From positions 744,001-808,000 of the forward strand of contig CP107211.1 in the NCBI GenBank assembly GCA_025757845.1: a DNA stretch of 64,000 bases. Reading direction: 5' to 3'. Shown piece by piece: positions 1-9,889 of this stretch. This DNA comes from Oscillospiraceae bacterium. GTDB taxonomy: Bacteria; Bacillota; Clostridia; Oscillospirales; Ruminococcaceae. Position numbers and translations under genes: made by a program. Within the stretch, counting starts at the first letter, position 1, and the number at the start of each line of letters is the position of its first letter. The notes beneath the pieces were generated by a model. That model saw only the letters and a list, made by a program, of their open reading frames with translations. It made no database searches and had not been told where the DNA came from.

Positions 1-30
1 TCCTTTTTTGATGATTGGGAGGGAAACTCC

Positions 31-456
31 ATGGCAGAATACATCACCCATTCCCGCGCCGAGACGGTGGCGCTGGGCAAGCGCATGGCGGCTGTGCTGC
101 AGCCCGGGGCACTCATTGCCTTTACCGGGGGGCTGGGCGCAGGCAAAACGGCCTTTACCGAGGGTCTGGCCGAGGGCCTGGGCTGCACCGACCCGGTGAG
201 CAGCCCCACCTTTGCCATCGTGAACTATTACCGCGGGCCGCGGCCGCTGGCCCACTTTGATCTGTACCGCATTTCCACCGAGAACGATCTGTGCGCGGCC
301 GGGTTCTATGACTATCTGGATCAGGGGGCCATCGTGGCGGCAGAGTGGAGCGAGAATTTTGCCGACCTGCTGGCACTGGAACAGCCGATCCATGTGAACA
401 TTGAGCGGGTGGATGAGAATACCCGCAAGATCACCATCGAGGGGGTAGAGGTATGA
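31..456 (+). CDS. tsaE: tRNA t6A37 biosynthesis ATPase TsaE
   Basis: Cytoplasmic P-loop ATPase that works with TsaB and TsaD to transfer the threonylcarbamoyl group to A37 of ANN-decoding tRNAs. The 141-residue protein has the Walker A motif GGLGAGKT at residues 33-40 and the family motif SSPTFAIVNYY followed by HFDLYR. Length is usual for TsaE. The start follows the SD GGAGGG. Its stop overlaps the tsaB start by 4 bases (ATGA), so the two are translationally coupled. The usual partner gene tsaD is not in the window. Family call is secure. Confidence 0.95.
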   Translation: MAEYITHSRAETVALGKRMAAVLQPGALIAFTGGLGAGKTAFTEGLAEGLGCTDPVSSPTFAIVNYYRGPRPLAHFDLYRISTENDLCAAGFYDYLDQGAIVAAEWSENFADLLALEQPIHVNIERVDENTRKITIEGVEV

Positions 457-1160
457 ACATTCTGGCCGTGGACACCGCCGGAAAGACGGCGGGCGTGGCC
501 CTGCTGCAGGATGACCGCCTGCTGTACGAGGTCTATCTGGACGCGGGCATGACCCACAGCGAGACGCTGATGCCGATGATCGACACCTGCCTGAAAACCT
601 GCGGCATGACCTGCGCCGACATCGACCTGTATGGCGTGAACGCCGGCCCCGGCAGCTTTACCGGCCTGCGCATCGGTCTGGCCGCTGTCAAAGGCCTGGC
701 CTTCCCCCGGGAGACGCTGTGCGCGCCGGTTTCCACGCTGGAAGCACTGGCAGCGGCCCACACCGGCGAGGGCACGGTGCTCTGTGCACTGGATGCCCGC
801 CGCGCGCAGGTGTACAGCGCTGCGTTTGATCTGGCCACCCACCAGCGCCTGCTGGAGGACGATGCCTGCGCCGTGGCGGACCTTGCCCAATTTGTAGAAA
901 ATTGCAAAAAACCCCTGTTTTTTGTTGGTGATGGCGCATCTCTGTGCTATAATAAATACGGCAGTGTGCCGGGTGTGCTCGAAACGCCCCCGGCCCTGCG
1001 GGGCGGCCGGGCCGCTGCCGTGGCACTGGTGGCCAAGCAGATGGCCGAAGCCGGACAGGCAGTTCTGCCGGAGGCTCTGCTGCCGGATTACCACCGCCTG
1101 AGCCAGGCCGAGCGGGAGCGCGCCGAGCGCCTTGCCGCCGAGGCTGCCGCAAAAGCATAA
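453..1160 (+). CDS. tsaB: tRNA t6A37 biosynthesis scaffold TsaB
   Basis: Inactive ASKHA-fold paralogue of TsaD that dimerises with it in the t6A complex. The N-terminus MNILAVDTA, the contact region MTHSE and the signature [11 protein letters not shown] (residues 65-75) are typical, as is the 235-residue length. It overlaps tsaE by 4 bases. In many Firmicutes rimI and tsaD follow; here the next gene is upp, so the t6A genes are dispersed. Product call is secure; nothing odd in the protein. Confidence 0.94.
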   Translation: MNILAVDTAGKTAGVALLQDDRLLYEVYLDAGMTHSETLMPMIDTCLKTCGMTCADIDLYGVNAGPGSFTGLRIGLAAVKGLAFPRETLCAPVSTLEALAAAHTGEGTVLCALDARRAQVYSAAFDLATHQRLLEDDACAVADLAQFVENCKKPLFFVGDGASLCYNKYGSVPGVLETPPALRGGRAAAVALVAKQMAEAGQAVLPEALLPDYHRLSQAERERAERLAAEAAAKA

Positions 1161-1209
1161 CGTCGTATCCGATAGAAATGGATCTATTGAAAATAAGGAG
1201 CGTGTTTTT

Positions 1210-1836
1210 ATGACCCCGATGATCGTTGAGCATCCGCTGTTGCAGCACAAGATCAGCATCCTGCGCAACAAACAGACCGGCACCAAGGAGTTCCGTGACC
1301 TTGTTGGCGAGATCGCGACTCTGCTGTGCTACGAAGCCACCCGTGACCTGCCTCTGGAGGAAGTGGAGATCGAAACTCCCATTACCATGGCAAAGACCAA
1401 GGTCCTGGCAGGCCGTAAGCTGGCTCTGGTGCCCATCCTGCGCGCCGGCATGGGCATGCTGGACGGCATGCTGACCCTGCTGCCCGCCGCAAAGGTCGGC
1501 TTCATCGGCCTGTACCGCGACGAGGAGACCCTGCAGCCCGTGGAGTACTTCTGCAAGCTGCCCAAGGACATTGCAGAGCGCGACGTTCTGGTCCTGGACC
1601 CGATGCTGGCAACCGGCGGCAGCGCCATTGACGCCATCACCCAGATCAAGAAGCACGGTGCAAAGCGCATCAAGTTCATCGGCTTGATCGCTGCTCCGGA
1701 AGGCATCAAGGCCCTGCACGAGGCACACCCCGATGTGGACATCTACCTCGGTGCACAGGACGACCACCTGAACGAGAACGGCTACATCGTTCCCGGTCTG
1801 GGCGATGCCGGCGACCGTATCTACGGCACCAAGTAA
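1210..1836 (+). CDS. upp: uracil phosphoribosyltransferase
   Basis: Salvages uracil with PRPP to UMP in the cytoplasm. The 208-residue protein matches the usual 208-209, with the PRPP-binding loop [12 protein letters not shown] at residues 128-139 and the C-terminal uracil-binding region [14 protein letters not shown] chose the ATG at 1210, which has the SD AAGGAG at a normal distance; an in-frame upstream extension into tsaB is not needed. It lies 49 bases after tsaB and ends at a strong hairpin terminator, so it may be read with tsaEB or from its own promoter. Confidence 0.95.
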   Translation: MTPMIVEHPLLQHKISILRNKQTGTKEFRDLVGEIATLLCYEATRDLPLEEVEIETPITMAKTKVLAGRKLALVPILRAGMGMLDGMLTLLPAAKVGFIGLYRDEETLQPVEYFCKLPKDIAERDVLVLDPMLATGGSAIDAITQIKKHGAKRIKFIGLIAAPEGIKALHEAHPDVDIYLGAQDDHLNENGYIVPGLGDAGDRIYGTK

Positions 1837-1854
1837 ATTTGATTGCACACATAA

Positions 1855-1894
1855 CACAAAAGGAGCGGCTCCTCGCGGAGCCGCTCCTTTTGTG
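1855..1894. terminator. Rho-independent terminator after upp
   Basis: Near-perfect hairpin with arms ACAAAAGGAGCGGCTCC and GGAGCCGCTCCTTTTGT around a TCGC loop, A-rich before and T-rich after. It can end upp transcripts and also stop minus-strand readthrough from leuB. Confidence 0.85.
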
Positions 1895-1900
1895 TTGTAT

Positions 1901-1955
1901 GAAACCCTCTCAGTCAAAGCCTGATGGCACCGAAGGTGACTGAGAGGGTTCGTCT
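1901..1955 (-). terminator. hairpin terminator after leuB
   Basis: Inverted repeat with arms GAACCCTCTCAGTCA and TGACTGAGAGGGTTTC around about 20 bases, immediately after the leuB stop on the minus strand. It is probably the end of the leucine operon. Confidence 0.65.
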
Positions 1956-1958
1956 TTT

Positions 1959-3032
1959 TCAGATCTCGGCCAGAATGGCGTCGCCCATGGCGGTGCAGCC
2001 CAGGCAGGTGCAGCCCTCGCTCATGTTGTCGGCGGTGCGCAGGCCCTTGTCCAGCACCTTGTTCACGGCATTCTCGATGGCATCGGCCTCCTCGGTCATG
2101 CCGAAGGAGTAGCGCAGCATCATGGCAGCCGACAGGATGCAGGCGGTGGGGTTGACGATGTCCTTGCCTGCAATGTCGGGGGCAGAGCCGTGGATGGGCT
2201 CGTACAGGCCGCGGGTGCCGTCGCCCAGGCTGGAGGACGGGATCATCCCGATGGAACCGGTGATCATGGAAGCCTCGTCGGACAGGATGTCGCCGAACAT
2301 GTTCTCGGTGACGATGACGTCGAACTGGGCAGGATTCTTCACGATCTGCATGGCGCAGTTGTCTACGAACATCTCACTGTATTCCACGTCAGGGTACTCG
2401 GCCTGCAGGCGGTGCATCACGCTGCGCCACAGGCGGCTGGTGTCCAGCACGTTTGCCTTGTCCACGCAGCACAGCTTCTTGCGGCGCTTCTGAGCGGTCT
2501 CAAAGCCGATGCGGCCGATGCGCTCGATCTCGTGCTCGGAGTAGGGCATGGAGTCGATGGCCTGCTTCTCGCCGTTTTCCAGTGTGTGGGTCTCGTGATT
2601 GCCGAAGTACACGCCGCCGATGAGCTCACGCACGATGATGAAGTCGATGCCCTGCGCCACGATCTCCGGCTTCAGGGGGCTGGCCGGGGCCAGCTGGGGC
2701 CAGATCTTGGCCGGGCGGTTGTTGGAGTACAGGCCCATGCCGGCGCGCAGACGCAGCAGGCCCTTTTCCGGGCGCTGCTCCCCGGGCAGGCCCTCCCACT
2801 TGGGGCCGCCCACGGCACCCAGCAGCACGCTGTCGGCGGCCAGGCACTTGTCCAGCTCGTGCTGGGGCAGGGGGTCGCCGTATTTGTCGATGGCTTCACC
2901 GCCCATGGCGGCGTCGGTGTAGTGGAAGGTGTGGCCGTATTTTTCGGCCACCTTGTCAAGCACGCGGATGGTCTGCTTGACGATCTCCGGGCTGGAGCAG
3001 TCGCCCCAGATGACAGCAATGTTCTTTTCCAT
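1959..3032 (-). CDS. leuB: 3-isopropylmalate dehydrogenase (divergent)
   Basis: Oxidises and decarboxylates 3-isopropylmalate to 2-oxoisocaproate with NAD+. The 357-residue protein has the substrate and metal regions LLGAVGGPKWEGLP, RELIGGVYFG, VDKANVLD, GDILSDEASM and EPIHGSAPDIAGK. It is unusual at both ends: the normally invariant GDGIGPEI near the N-terminus is GDCSSPEI, and the C-terminus ends in a Cys-rich EGCTCLGCTAMG. Last gene of leuA-leuC-leuD-leuB, 10 bases after leuD. The catalytic core is intact, so I expect an active enzyme. Confidence 0.92.
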   Translation of the reverse strand: MEKNIAVIWGDCSSPEIVKQTIRVLDKVAEKYGHTFHYTDAAMGGEAIDKYGDPLPQHELDKCLAADSVLLGAVGGPKWEGLPGEQRPEKGLLRLRAGMGLYSNNRPAKIWPQLAPASPLKPEIVAQGIDFIIVRELIGGVYFGNHETHTLENGEKQAIDSMPYSEHEIERIGRIGFETAQKRRKKLCCVDKANVLDTSRLWRSVMHRLQAEYPDVEYSEMFVDNCAMQIVKNPAQFDVIVTENMFGDILSDEASMITGSIGMIPSSSLGDGTRGLYEPIHGSAPDIAGKDIVNPTACILSAAMMLRYSFGMTEEADAIENAVNKVLDKGLRTADNMSEGCTCLGCTAMGDAILAEI

Positions 3033-3042
3033 TGGTTTCTCC

Positions 3043-3531
3043 TTACTTCTTTGCCTTGATCGACTTCATCAGGCCGCCGGCAGAAATGATCTCCTGGATA
3101 AAGGGCGGAAAAGGCTGGGCCTGGAAGGTCTGGCCTGTGGTATGGTCGGTGATGACGCCGGTGTCAAAGTCCACGCTCACGGTGTCGCCTGCGCTGATGG
3201 CGTCCACAGCCTCCGGGCACTCCATGATGGGTAGGCCGATGTTGATGCTGTTGCGGTAAAAGATCCGGGCAAAGCTCTTGGCGATGACCACCGAGATGCC
3301 GGCGGTCTTGATGCACAGGGGAGCGTGCTCACGGGAGGAGCCGCAGCCGAAGTTCCAGCCGCCCACCATGATGTCGCCGTCCTTCACGTTCTTGACGAAA
3401 TCCTTGTCGATGTCCTCCATGCAGTGGCTGGCCAGCTCCTTGGCGTCCTGGGTGTTCAGGTGGCGGGCCGGGATGATGACATCGGTGTCCACGTTATCCG
3501 GGTATTTGAAAACAGAACCTTTTGCGTTCAT
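3043..3531 (-). CDS. leuD: 3-isopropylmalate dehydratase small subunit
   Basis: Swivel domain of isopropylmalate isomerase; pairs with LeuC to isomerise 2- to 3-isopropylmalate. The 162-residue length and the motifs [29 protein letters not shown] and [11 protein letters not shown] are those of the LeuD/HacB short form found in clostridia and archaea. It lies 18 bases downstream of leuC and 10 bases before leuB, in one operon. Confidence 0.95.
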   Translation of the reverse strand: MNAKGSVFKYPDNVDTDVIIPARHLNTQDAKELASHCMEDIDKDFVKNVKDGDIMVGGWNFGCGSSREHAPLCIKTAGISVVIAKSFARIFYRNSINIGLPIMECPEAVDAISAGDTVSVDFDTGVITDHTTGQTFQAQPFPPFIQEIISAGGLMKSIKAKK

Positions 3532-3549
3532 TGTTGTTCTCCTTTCCGA

Positions 3550-4809
3550 TCAGACCGTGCGGGGGTCGGTGATATAGCCGGTGAGGGCGCTGGCGGCGGC
3601 GGTGGCGGGAGAAGCCAGGTAGACCTCGCTCTTCACATGGCCCATGCGGCCCACAAAGTTGCGGTTGGTGGTGGAAACGCAGCGCTCGCCCTCGGCCAGA
3701 ATGCCCATGTAGCCGCCCAGGCAGGGGCCGCAGGTGGGAGTGGACACGATGCAGCCCGCATCAATGAAGGCGGTGGTCCAGCCGCGCAGGATGCACTCCT
3801 TGTACACGGCCATGGTGGCGGGGATGATGATGCCGCGCACGCCCTTGGCAATGTGCTTGCCCTTGAGCACATTGTAAGCAGCTTCCATGTCCTCCAGGCG
3901 GCCGTTGGTGCAGCTGCCGATGACCACCTGGTCAATTTTGATCTCCTTGCCCTCGCTGGCAAGGTGGGTGTTCTCCGGCAGGTGCGGGTAGCTGACGGTG
4001 GGCTCCAGAGCGGACAGGTCGATCTCAATGGTCTTTTCGTATTCGGCATCCGGGTCGGCTTCGTAATACACCGGCTCACGCTGGCTGCGGCCCTTGAGGT
4101 AGGCTTTGGTCACCTCGTCCACCGGGAAGATGCCGTTCTTGGCACCGGCCTCGATGGCCATGTTGCAGATGCACAGGCGGTCGTCCATGGTCAGGGAGGC
4201 AACGCCGGGGCCGGTGAACTCCATGCTCTTGTACAGGGCACCGTCCACACCGATCATGCCGATGATGTGCAGGATCAGGTCCTTGCCGGACACGCGGGGG
4301 CTGAACTTGCCCTTGAGCACAAACTTGATGGCAGAGGGCACCTTGAACCATGCCATGCCGGTGGCCATACCGGCGGCCATGTCGGTGGAGCCAACGCCGG
4401 TGGAGAAGGCACCCAGTGCACCGTAGGTGCAGGTGTGGCTGTCCGCACCGATGACGCAGTCGCCGGCAGTGACGATGCCTTTTTCGGGCAGCAGGGCGTG
4501 CTCGATGCCCATCTGGCCCACATCGTAGAAGTTGAGGATATCGTATTGGTTGGCGAACTCGCGGCACTGCTTGGACTGGGTGGCACTCTTGATGTCCTTG
4601 TTGGGCACAAAGTGGTCCAGCACGATGGCGATGTGCTCTTTGTCGAACACGCTGTCGAAACCGGCGCGCTCAAACTCGTTGATGGCGACGGGGGTGGTGA
4701 TGTCGTTGCCCAGCACGATGTCCAGCTTTGCGTTGATGAGCTGGCCTGCCTTGACCTCGGCAAGCCCGGCATGTGCGGCAAGGATCTTCTGCGTCAGGGT
4801 CATTCCCAT
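3550..4809 (-). CDS. leuC: 3-isopropylmalate dehydratase large subunit
   Basis: Aconitase-family [4Fe-4S] subunit of isopropylmalate isomerase. The 419-residue protein is the short HACN/LeuC type. Visible motifs are [33 protein letters not shown] (first cluster Cys) and the C-terminal pair CGPCLGG. It follows leuA by 29 bases and is followed by leuD by 18 bases. The start ATG at 4809 has the SD GGAGAG on the minus strand. Confidence 0.95.
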   Translation of the reverse strand: MGMTLTQKILAAHAGLAEVKAGQLINAKLDIVLGNDITTPVAINEFERAGFDSVFDKEHIAIVLDHFVPNKDIKSATQSKQCREFANQYDILNFYDVGQMGIEHALLPEKGIVTAGDCVIGADSHTCTYGALGAFSTGVGSTDMAAGMATGMAWFKVPSAIKFVLKGKFSPRVSGKDLILHIIGMIGVDGALYKSMEFTGPGVASLTMDDRLCICNMAIEAGAKNGIFPVDEVTKAYLKGRSQREPVYYEADPDAEYEKTIEIDLSALEPTVSYPHLPENTHLASEGKEIKIDQVVIGSCTNGRLEDMEAAYNVLKGKHIAKGVRGIIIPATMAVYKECILRGWTTAFIDAGCIVSTPTCGPCLGGYMGILAEGERCVSTTNRNFVGRMGHVKSEVYLASPATAAASALTGYITDPRTV

Positions 4810-4838
4810 GGTGGTACTCTCCTTTTAAAAAAGCCTTT

Positions 4839-6491
4839 TTACTTATTATTGATCGCGCTCACCAGTGCCTTGACACCGGCCACGATGATATCCGTGTCAG
4901 TACCGGCACCCCAAGTGACGGTGCCGTCGCCCCAGGTCAGGCCCACATAGGAGGCGGCACGGGAGGTGGAGCCCTCGTCCAGGCTGTGCTCGGAGTAGTT
5001 CTCCAGATGGAACTCCATGCTGGTAGCACTCTGGATGGCGTTGGCCACGGCGTCCAGACGGCCGTTGCCCACCGAGGTGACCACCTTGCGCTGGCCGTTC
5101 AGGTCCAGCGTGACCGTGGCGGTGATGCCGTTGACCTGAGCGAAGTGTGCCTCGATGACATTGAGGGGCTTGCGGCGGTTGAGGAAGGTGTCCTCGAAGA
5201 TGTGCAGCACCTCGGTGACGCTCAGTTCCTTGTGGCTGTGGTCGGACACGCTCTTGACCTTGTAGCCAAGAGCTTCGCGCATCTTGGAGGGCAGGTTGTA
5301 GCCGTAGTTCTGCTCCAGCACAAAGCCGATGCCGCCCTTACCGCTCTGGCTGTTGATGCGGATGACGTCGGCGTCGTAGGTGCGGCCGATGTCGTGGGGG
5401 TCCACCGGGATATAGGGGCAGGTCCAGCGGTGCTCGTTGTGCTCCTTGCGGTAGGCCATGCCCTTGGCAATGGCGTCCTGATGGCTGCCGGAGAAGGCGG
5501 CAAACACCAGCTGCCCGGCGTAGGGGCTGCGCTGATAGATGGGCATCCGGGTCACACGCTCGTAGGTGGCGCAGCTGCCGGGCATATCCGAAAAGTCCAG
5601 CTTGGGGTCTACCCCGTGGCTGTACAGGTTCATGGCCAGGGTGACGGCATCCACGTTGCCGGTGCGCTCACCGTTGCCGAACAGGCAGCACTCCACACGC
5701 TGGGCACCGGCCAGCACGGCCAGCTCGGCGCAGGCCACGCCGGTGCCGCGGTCGTTGTGGGGGTGGGTGGAGATGATGACGCTGTCACGGTACTTCAGGT
5801 GCTTGTCGCAGTACTCGATCTGGTTGGCATACACATGGGGCATGCTCATTTCCACGGTGACCGGCAGGTTGATGATCATCGGGCGGTCCGGGGTGGGCTG
5901 CATAATGTCCAGCACGGCGTTGCACACATCCACGGCGTAGTCCACTTCGGTGCCGGTGAAGCTCTCGGGGCTGTACTCGAACAGGAAGTTGCCCTCGTAC
6001 TCCTCGCTGAGCTGCTTGACCAGCTTGGCACCGTCGGTGGCGATCTTCTTGATCTCTTCCTTGCTCTTGTGGAACACCTGCTCACGCTGGGCCACCGAGG
6101 TGGAGTTGTAGAAGTGGATCACCGCACGGGGCGCACCCTTGACGGCCTCGAAGGTGCGGCGGATGATGTGATCGCGGCACTGGGTCAGCACCTGCACGGT
6201 GACGTCCTCCGGGATCATGTTCTTTTCGATCAGGGTGCGCAGAAACTCGTACTCGGTCTCGCTGGCAGCAGGGAAGCCCACCTCGATCTCCTTGAAGCCG
6301 ATCTTCACCAGCATCTGGAAGAACTCCAGCTTTTCTGCAAGGCTCATGGGCACGATCAGCGCCTGGTTGCCGTCCCGCAGGTCCACGCTGCACCAGGCAG
6401 GGGCCTTTTCAATGTGATCTTTTTTGACCCAGCTGTCGTAGCCGGCAGGGACCGGGTAGTACCCCGGTGCGTATTTGGTGGCGTCCATCAT
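4839..6491 (-). CDS. leuA: 2-isopropylmalate synthase
   Basis: Condenses acetyl-CoA with 2-oxoisovalerate, the first committed step to leucine. The 550-residue protein belongs to the long LeuA type seen in actinobacteria and yeast: AWCSVDLRDGNQAL near the N-terminus, HPHNDRGTG and NGERTGNVD in the catalytic TIM barrel, and a C-terminal LeuA regulatory domain. I placed the start at 6491, where SD AGGAGG precedes paired ATGs; upstream in-frame sequence lies inside the T-box terminator. First gene of the leu operon, controlled by the Leu T-box. Confidence 0.93.
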   Translation of the reverse strand: MMDATKYAPGYYPVPAGYDSWVKKDHIEKAPAWCSVDLRDGNQALIVPMSLAEKLEFFQMLVKIGFKEIEVGFPAASETEYEFLRTLIEKNMIPEDVTVQVLTQCRDHIIRRTFEAVKGAPRAVIHFYNSTSVAQREQVFHKSKEEIKKIATDGAKLVKQLSEEYEGNFLFEYSPESFTGTEVDYAVDVCNAVLDIMQPTPDRPMIINLPVTVEMSMPHVYANQIEYCDKHLKYRDSVIISTHPHNDRGTGVACAELAVLAGAQRVECCLFGNGERTGNVDAVTLAMNLYSHGVDPKLDFSDMPGSCATYERVTRMPIYQRSPYAGQLVFAAFSGSHQDAIAKGMAYRKEHNEHRWTCPYIPVDPHDIGRTYDADVIRINSQSGKGGIGFVLEQNYGYNLPSKMREALGYKVKSVSDHSHKELSVTEVLHIFEDTFLNRRKPLNVIEAHFAQVNGITATVTLDLNGQRKVVTSVGNGRLDAVANAIQSATSMEFHLENYSEHSLDEGSTSRAASYVGLTWGDGTVTWGAGTDTDIIVAGVKALVSAINNK

Positions 6492-6531
6492 CGTTTTGTC
6501 CTCCTGATGCTTCTTACACTTTTTGTACAAG

Positions 6532-6830
6532 AAAAGGCTCCCGTCTTTCAAGGCGAAAACCTTGAGAGACGAGAGCCTGTAAGTTTTATCACAGGGCACC
6601 CGTGGTACCACTCTCTTTGCTGCACCTTTTGCGGATACAGCCACTTTGCACGATCGGCCCTTTGCGGCGAATCGCTGCCCTTGTAACGGTGGGCGTCCGT
6701 CAGAACCTACTGCATCGTTCAGCTCTGCCGCTCAGGGGCCAGTAACCGAGACCCTCTGCACCCGCCTTGCACCACCCGGCGGCTCTCTGCACACAGAAGA
6801 AAATCGTTTTATCCCCGTCAACGCATTTGC
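6532..6830 (-). promoter_or_regulatory. T-box leader, leucine specifier CTG (leuA)
   Basis: tRNA-sensing leader. The conserved T-box AGAGTGGTACCACG lies at 6614-6601, followed by a terminator hairpin (6577-6536) with arms GGCTCTCGTCT and AGACGGGAGCC and a T tract. Upstream, stem I shows AGAG, a GGTGGTGCAAGG apical block, and CCTGAGC on the 3' side. Aligning the 3' side with the other two T-boxes of this window puts the specifier at 6742-6740, CTG, which is leucine and matches the operon. Confidence 0.9.
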
Positions 6831-6850
6831 ACTTTGTGGAAAGTGGGTCC

Positions 6851-6879
6851 ATTTTATCACGGCTGCCAGAAACTGTCAA
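6851..6879 (-). promoter_or_regulatory. promoter of the leu T-box operon
   Basis: Minus strand: TTGACA, 17-base spacer, TAAAAT, just upstream of the T-box leader. Confidence 0.8.
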
Positions 6880-7102
6880 GAAGTTTCCCTCACAACAAAG
6901 ATGAAATGCTTTCACGACATGGGCTGCAAACTGTGCCGGAATTGAAAAGCCCCGGAGCCCCGGCCCATTGTTAAAAAACTGCGAAGTTTTTGGAAACATG
7001 GCCTCAAACCGCTGTCTCCCGGTGCCGGGATGTGCTATACTACAACCAACATCCGGGTTCTGCTGCGTCGGCAGGCCCCCATTCTGATAAGGAGGAATTC
7101 CC

Positions 7103-8938
7103 ATGAAAGAGGTCAAGCCTTCCAAAAAGCCGTTGGCCATTTATTATGGCATCGTGCTGCTGGTGCTGCTGGTGCTCAACCTTGTTTTTGTGCCCTGGCT
7201 CACCGAACGTCAGGTCAAAGAGGTGGACTACGGCACCTTTATGTCCATGACCGCAGAAAAACAGATCGGCCGGGTGGATATCGAGTCCAACCAGATCATT
7301 TTTACCGATAAGGACGAGAAGCAGGTGTACAAGACCGGTCTCATGGATGACCCGGGCCTGACCCAGCGTCTCTACGATGCCGGGGCCCAGTTCTCCAGCG
7401 AGATCGTGGAGCAGGGCTCTCCGGTGTTGAGCTTTTTGATCTGGTTTGCCCTGCCCATCCTGCTGTTCAGCTTCATCGGCAACCAGATGAACAAAAAGCT
7501 CATGGAAAAGGCAGGCGGCGGCCCCGGTGCCATGATGTTTGGCGGCGCAGGCAAGTCCAACGCCAAGGTCTATGTGCAGTCCACCCACGGCATCCGCTTT
7601 GCAGATGTGGCCGGAGAGGACGAGGCCAAGGAGAACCTGCAGGAGATCGTCAACTACCTCCATGACCCCAAGCAGTACGAGGAGATCGGTGCCTCCATGC
7701 CCAAGGGCATCCTGCTGGTGGGCCCTCCGGGCACCGGCAAGACCATGCTGGCCAAGGCCGTGGCAGGTGAGTCCAACGTGCCCTTCTTTTCCATCTCCGG
7801 CTCCGAGTTTGTGGAGATGTTTGTGGGCATGGGTGCCTCCAAGGTCCGGGACCTGTTCAAGCAGGCCAAGGAAAAGGCCCCCTGCATCGTGTTTATCGAC
7901 GAGATCGACGCCATTGGCCAGAAGCGCAACAGCGGCAATCTGGGGGGCAACGATGAGCGGGAGCAGACCCTGAACCAGCTGCTGACGGAGATGGACGGCT
8001 TTGAGGGCAACACGGGGGTCATCATCCTGGCAGCCACCAACCGCCCGGATTCCCTAGACCCGGCTCTGACCCGTCCCGGCCGCTTTGACCGCCGGGTGCC
8101 GGTGGAGCTGCCGGACCTGAAGGGCCGGGAGGAGATCCTGAAGGTCCACGCCAAAAAGGTAAAGATCGCCCCGGGGGTGGACTTTAACACTGTGGCCCGC
8201 ATGGCCTCCGGTGCCTCCGGTGCCGAGCTGGCCAACATCGTCAACGAGGCCGCTCTGCGGGCGGTACGGGCCGGGCGCAAGAGTGTGACCCAGGCAGACC
8301 TGGAGGAGAGCATCGAGGTGGTCATTGCAGGCTACCAGAAAAAGAACTCCATCCTGACGGATCAGGAAAAGTGCATCGTGGCCTACCACGAGATCGGCCA
8401 CGCCCTGGTGGCAGCCAAGCAGTCCCACTCGGCTCCGGTGCAAAAGATCACCATCATCCCCCGGACCTCCGGTGCCCTGGGCTACACCATGCAGGTGGAC
8501 GAGGGCAACCACTACCTGATGAACCAGACGGAGCTGGAAAACAAGATCGCCACCTTTACCGGAGGCCGTGCCGCCGAGGAGCTGGTGTTCCACTCCGTTA
8601 CCACCGGAGCCTCCAACGACATCGAGCAGGCCACCAAGCTGGCCCGGGCCATGATCACCCGGTACGGCATGAGCCAGGACTTTGACATGGTGGCCCTGGA
8701 AACGGTGAACAACCAGTACCTGGGTGGGGACACCTCCCTGGCCTGCTCTGCCCAGACCCAGCGGGAGATCGACCAGAAGGTGGTGGAGCTGGTAAAGGCC
8801 CAGCACGCCAAGGCTCTGCAGATCCTTACCGAGAACCGGGACAAGCTGGACCAGCTGGCCAAGTTCCTCTATGAAAAGGAGACCATCACCGGGGAGGAGT
8901 TTATGGCCATCCTGAACGGAGAAGAAAAAACTGAATAA
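7103..8938 (+). CDS. ftsH: ATP-dependent zinc metalloprotease FtsH
   Basis: Membrane-anchored AAA+ protease that degrades misassembled membrane proteins and regulators. The 611-residue protein has two membrane segments (about residues 12-32 and 107-126), an extracytoplasmic domain between them, Walker A GPPGTGKT (207-214), Walker B FIDEID (264-269), the SRH region [19 protein letters not shown], and the zinc site HEIGH (429-433). It lacks a long C-terminal tail. Monocistronic, with an extended -10 like TGCTATACT near 7034-7041 and a terminator after it. Confidence 0.96.
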   Translation: MKEVKPSKKPLAIYYGIVLLVLLVLNLVFVPWLTERQVKEVDYGTFMSMTAEKQIGRVDIESNQIIFTDKDEKQVYKTGLMDDPGLTQRLYDAGAQFSSEIVEQGSPVLSFLIWFALPILLFSFIGNQMNKKLMEKAGGGPGAMMFGGAGKSNAKVYVQSTHGIRFADVAGEDEAKENLQEIVNYLHDPKQYEEIGASMPKGILLVGPPGTGKTMLAKAVAGESNVPFFSISGSEFVEMFVGMGASKVRDLFKQAKEKAPCIVFIDEIDAIGQKRNSGNLGGNDEREQTLNQLLTEMDGFEGNTGVIILAATNRPDSLDPALTRPGRFDRRVPVELPDLKGREEILKVHAKKVKIAPGVDFNTVARMASGASGAELANIVNEAALRAVRAGRKSVTQADLEESIEVVIAGYQKKNSILTDQEKCIVAYHEIGHALVAAKQSHSAPVQKITIIPRTSGALGYTMQVDEGNHYLMNQTELENKIATFTGGRAAEELVFHSVTTGASNDIEQATKLARAMITRYGMSQDFDMVALETVNNQYLGGDTSLACSAQTQREIDQKVVELVKAQHAKALQILTENRDKLDQLAKFLYEKETITGEEFMAILNGEEKTE

Positions 8939-8960
8939 TTTTTTGCATTCCCTGCAATAA

Positions 8961-8999
8961 TCCAGCCGCCGCATCCGTTTATAAGACAGATGCGGCGGT
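8961..8999 (+). terminator. terminator after ftsH
   Basis: Hairpin with arms CCGCCGCATC and GATGCGGCGG followed by TTCTGGTT, 25 bases after the ftsH stop. Confidence 0.7.
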
Positions 9000-9088
9000 T
9001 CTGGTTCAGAGCCCCGCAGAAAAAACCATGGTTGATAGAACATGAAAAACACAGCCGGACCCCGGCTGCAATACAGGAGGATTTTCTT

Positions 9089-9718
9089 ATGAAACTGCTG
9101 AATCATAAAGTTGCCCGTACCCTGGCTGCCGCTGCGGTGGCTACCTGTGCCGTTGCCATGCTCAGCGTAGGCGCATTTGCTGCCGACGTGGCCATTGGTG
9201 AAAAGGACCCCACCTACGGCGGCTACGGTGCCCCGGCAGGCCCTGCCATCCAGGGCAACATCATGCTCATCAGTGCCGACGGTGATGTGGCCGTTGGCGA
9301 AAAGGACCCCACCTACGGCGGCTATGGCGCCCCGGAAGGCCCTGCCATTCAGGGCAACATCATGCTCATTGGTGCCGACGGTGCTGAGAGCGAAACCCTG
9401 AAGCTGAACTACAGCGTCAAGGGCCTGTTTGGCCGCCAGGTGCTGTACACTGCCCGGCAGAACGGCACGGTGCTGACCCTGGATGTGCCTGCCAGCGTGG
9501 CGACCTTCCGCTGCACCATGGAGGACCTGACCACCATGATGAACAACGGCATCAACACCCTGGTGTTCAAGACCGAAAAGACCTCCACTACCCTGAACCT
9601 GAGCCTGCTGACGGAGGGCTATGATGCCGACGCCAAGGTCAAACTGCACCAGTGCGGCAGCACCGTCCGCCTCAGCGTCAATGGCCGGGGCCGCCGGGAT
9701 CTGCTGATCGGCCGCTGA
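9089..9718 (+). CDS. secreted protein with duplicated 33-residue block
   Basis: I do not recognise the family. The 209-residue protein has a Sec signal peptide (basic start, hydrophobic run, likely AFA-AD cleavage near residue 32). The mature N-terminus is two consecutive 33-residue blocks that differ at about three positions; each contains GEKDPTYGGYGAP and ends near IQGNIMLI. The C-terminal 110 residues look like a small beta-rich domain (LNYSVKGLFGRQVLYTARQNG, then VLTLDVPASVATF). No lipobox Cys, sortase motif or membrane anchor, so it is probably released or wall-associated. Start chosen for SD AGGAGG. Monocistronic between terminators. Confidence 0.7.
   Translation: MKLLNHKVARTLAAAAVATCAVAMLSVGAFAADVAIGEKDPTYGGYGAPAGPAIQGNIMLISADGDVAVGEKDPTYGGYGAPEGPAIQGNIMLIGADGAESETLKLNYSVKGLFGRQVLYTARQNGTVLTLDVPASVATFRCTMEDLTTMMNNGINTLVFKTEKTSTTLNLSLLTEGYDADAKVKLHQCGSTVRLSVNGRGRRDLLIGR
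9185..9382 (+). repeat. tandem 99-base duplication inside a secreted protein gene
   Basis: Two in-frame 99-base copies (9185-9283 and 9284-9382) encode the duplicated block. The copies are highly similar in DNA as well as protein, suggesting a recent duplication or ongoing homogenisation. Confidence 0.85.
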
Positions 9719-9749
9719 GCCCCAGCCCCCTGAAATTCCATAAGCATCC

Positions 9750-9790
9750 AAAAGCTCCCACTGCTACCGCTGCAGTGGGAGCTTTTCTGT
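9750..9790 (+). terminator. terminator after the secreted protein gene
   Basis: Arms AAAAGCTCCCACTGC and GCAGTGGGAGCTTTT, loop of about 6 bases, followed by CTGTT. Confidence 0.85.
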
Positions 9791-9889
9791 TAAGTTTTTG
9801 AAAATTTGCCCGGCAGAGGGTGCAACCTTTGCCGGGTTGTGCTATAGTTAAAGTGGATAAAATTACATGGTTGCAAAGGAGAAAACGCC

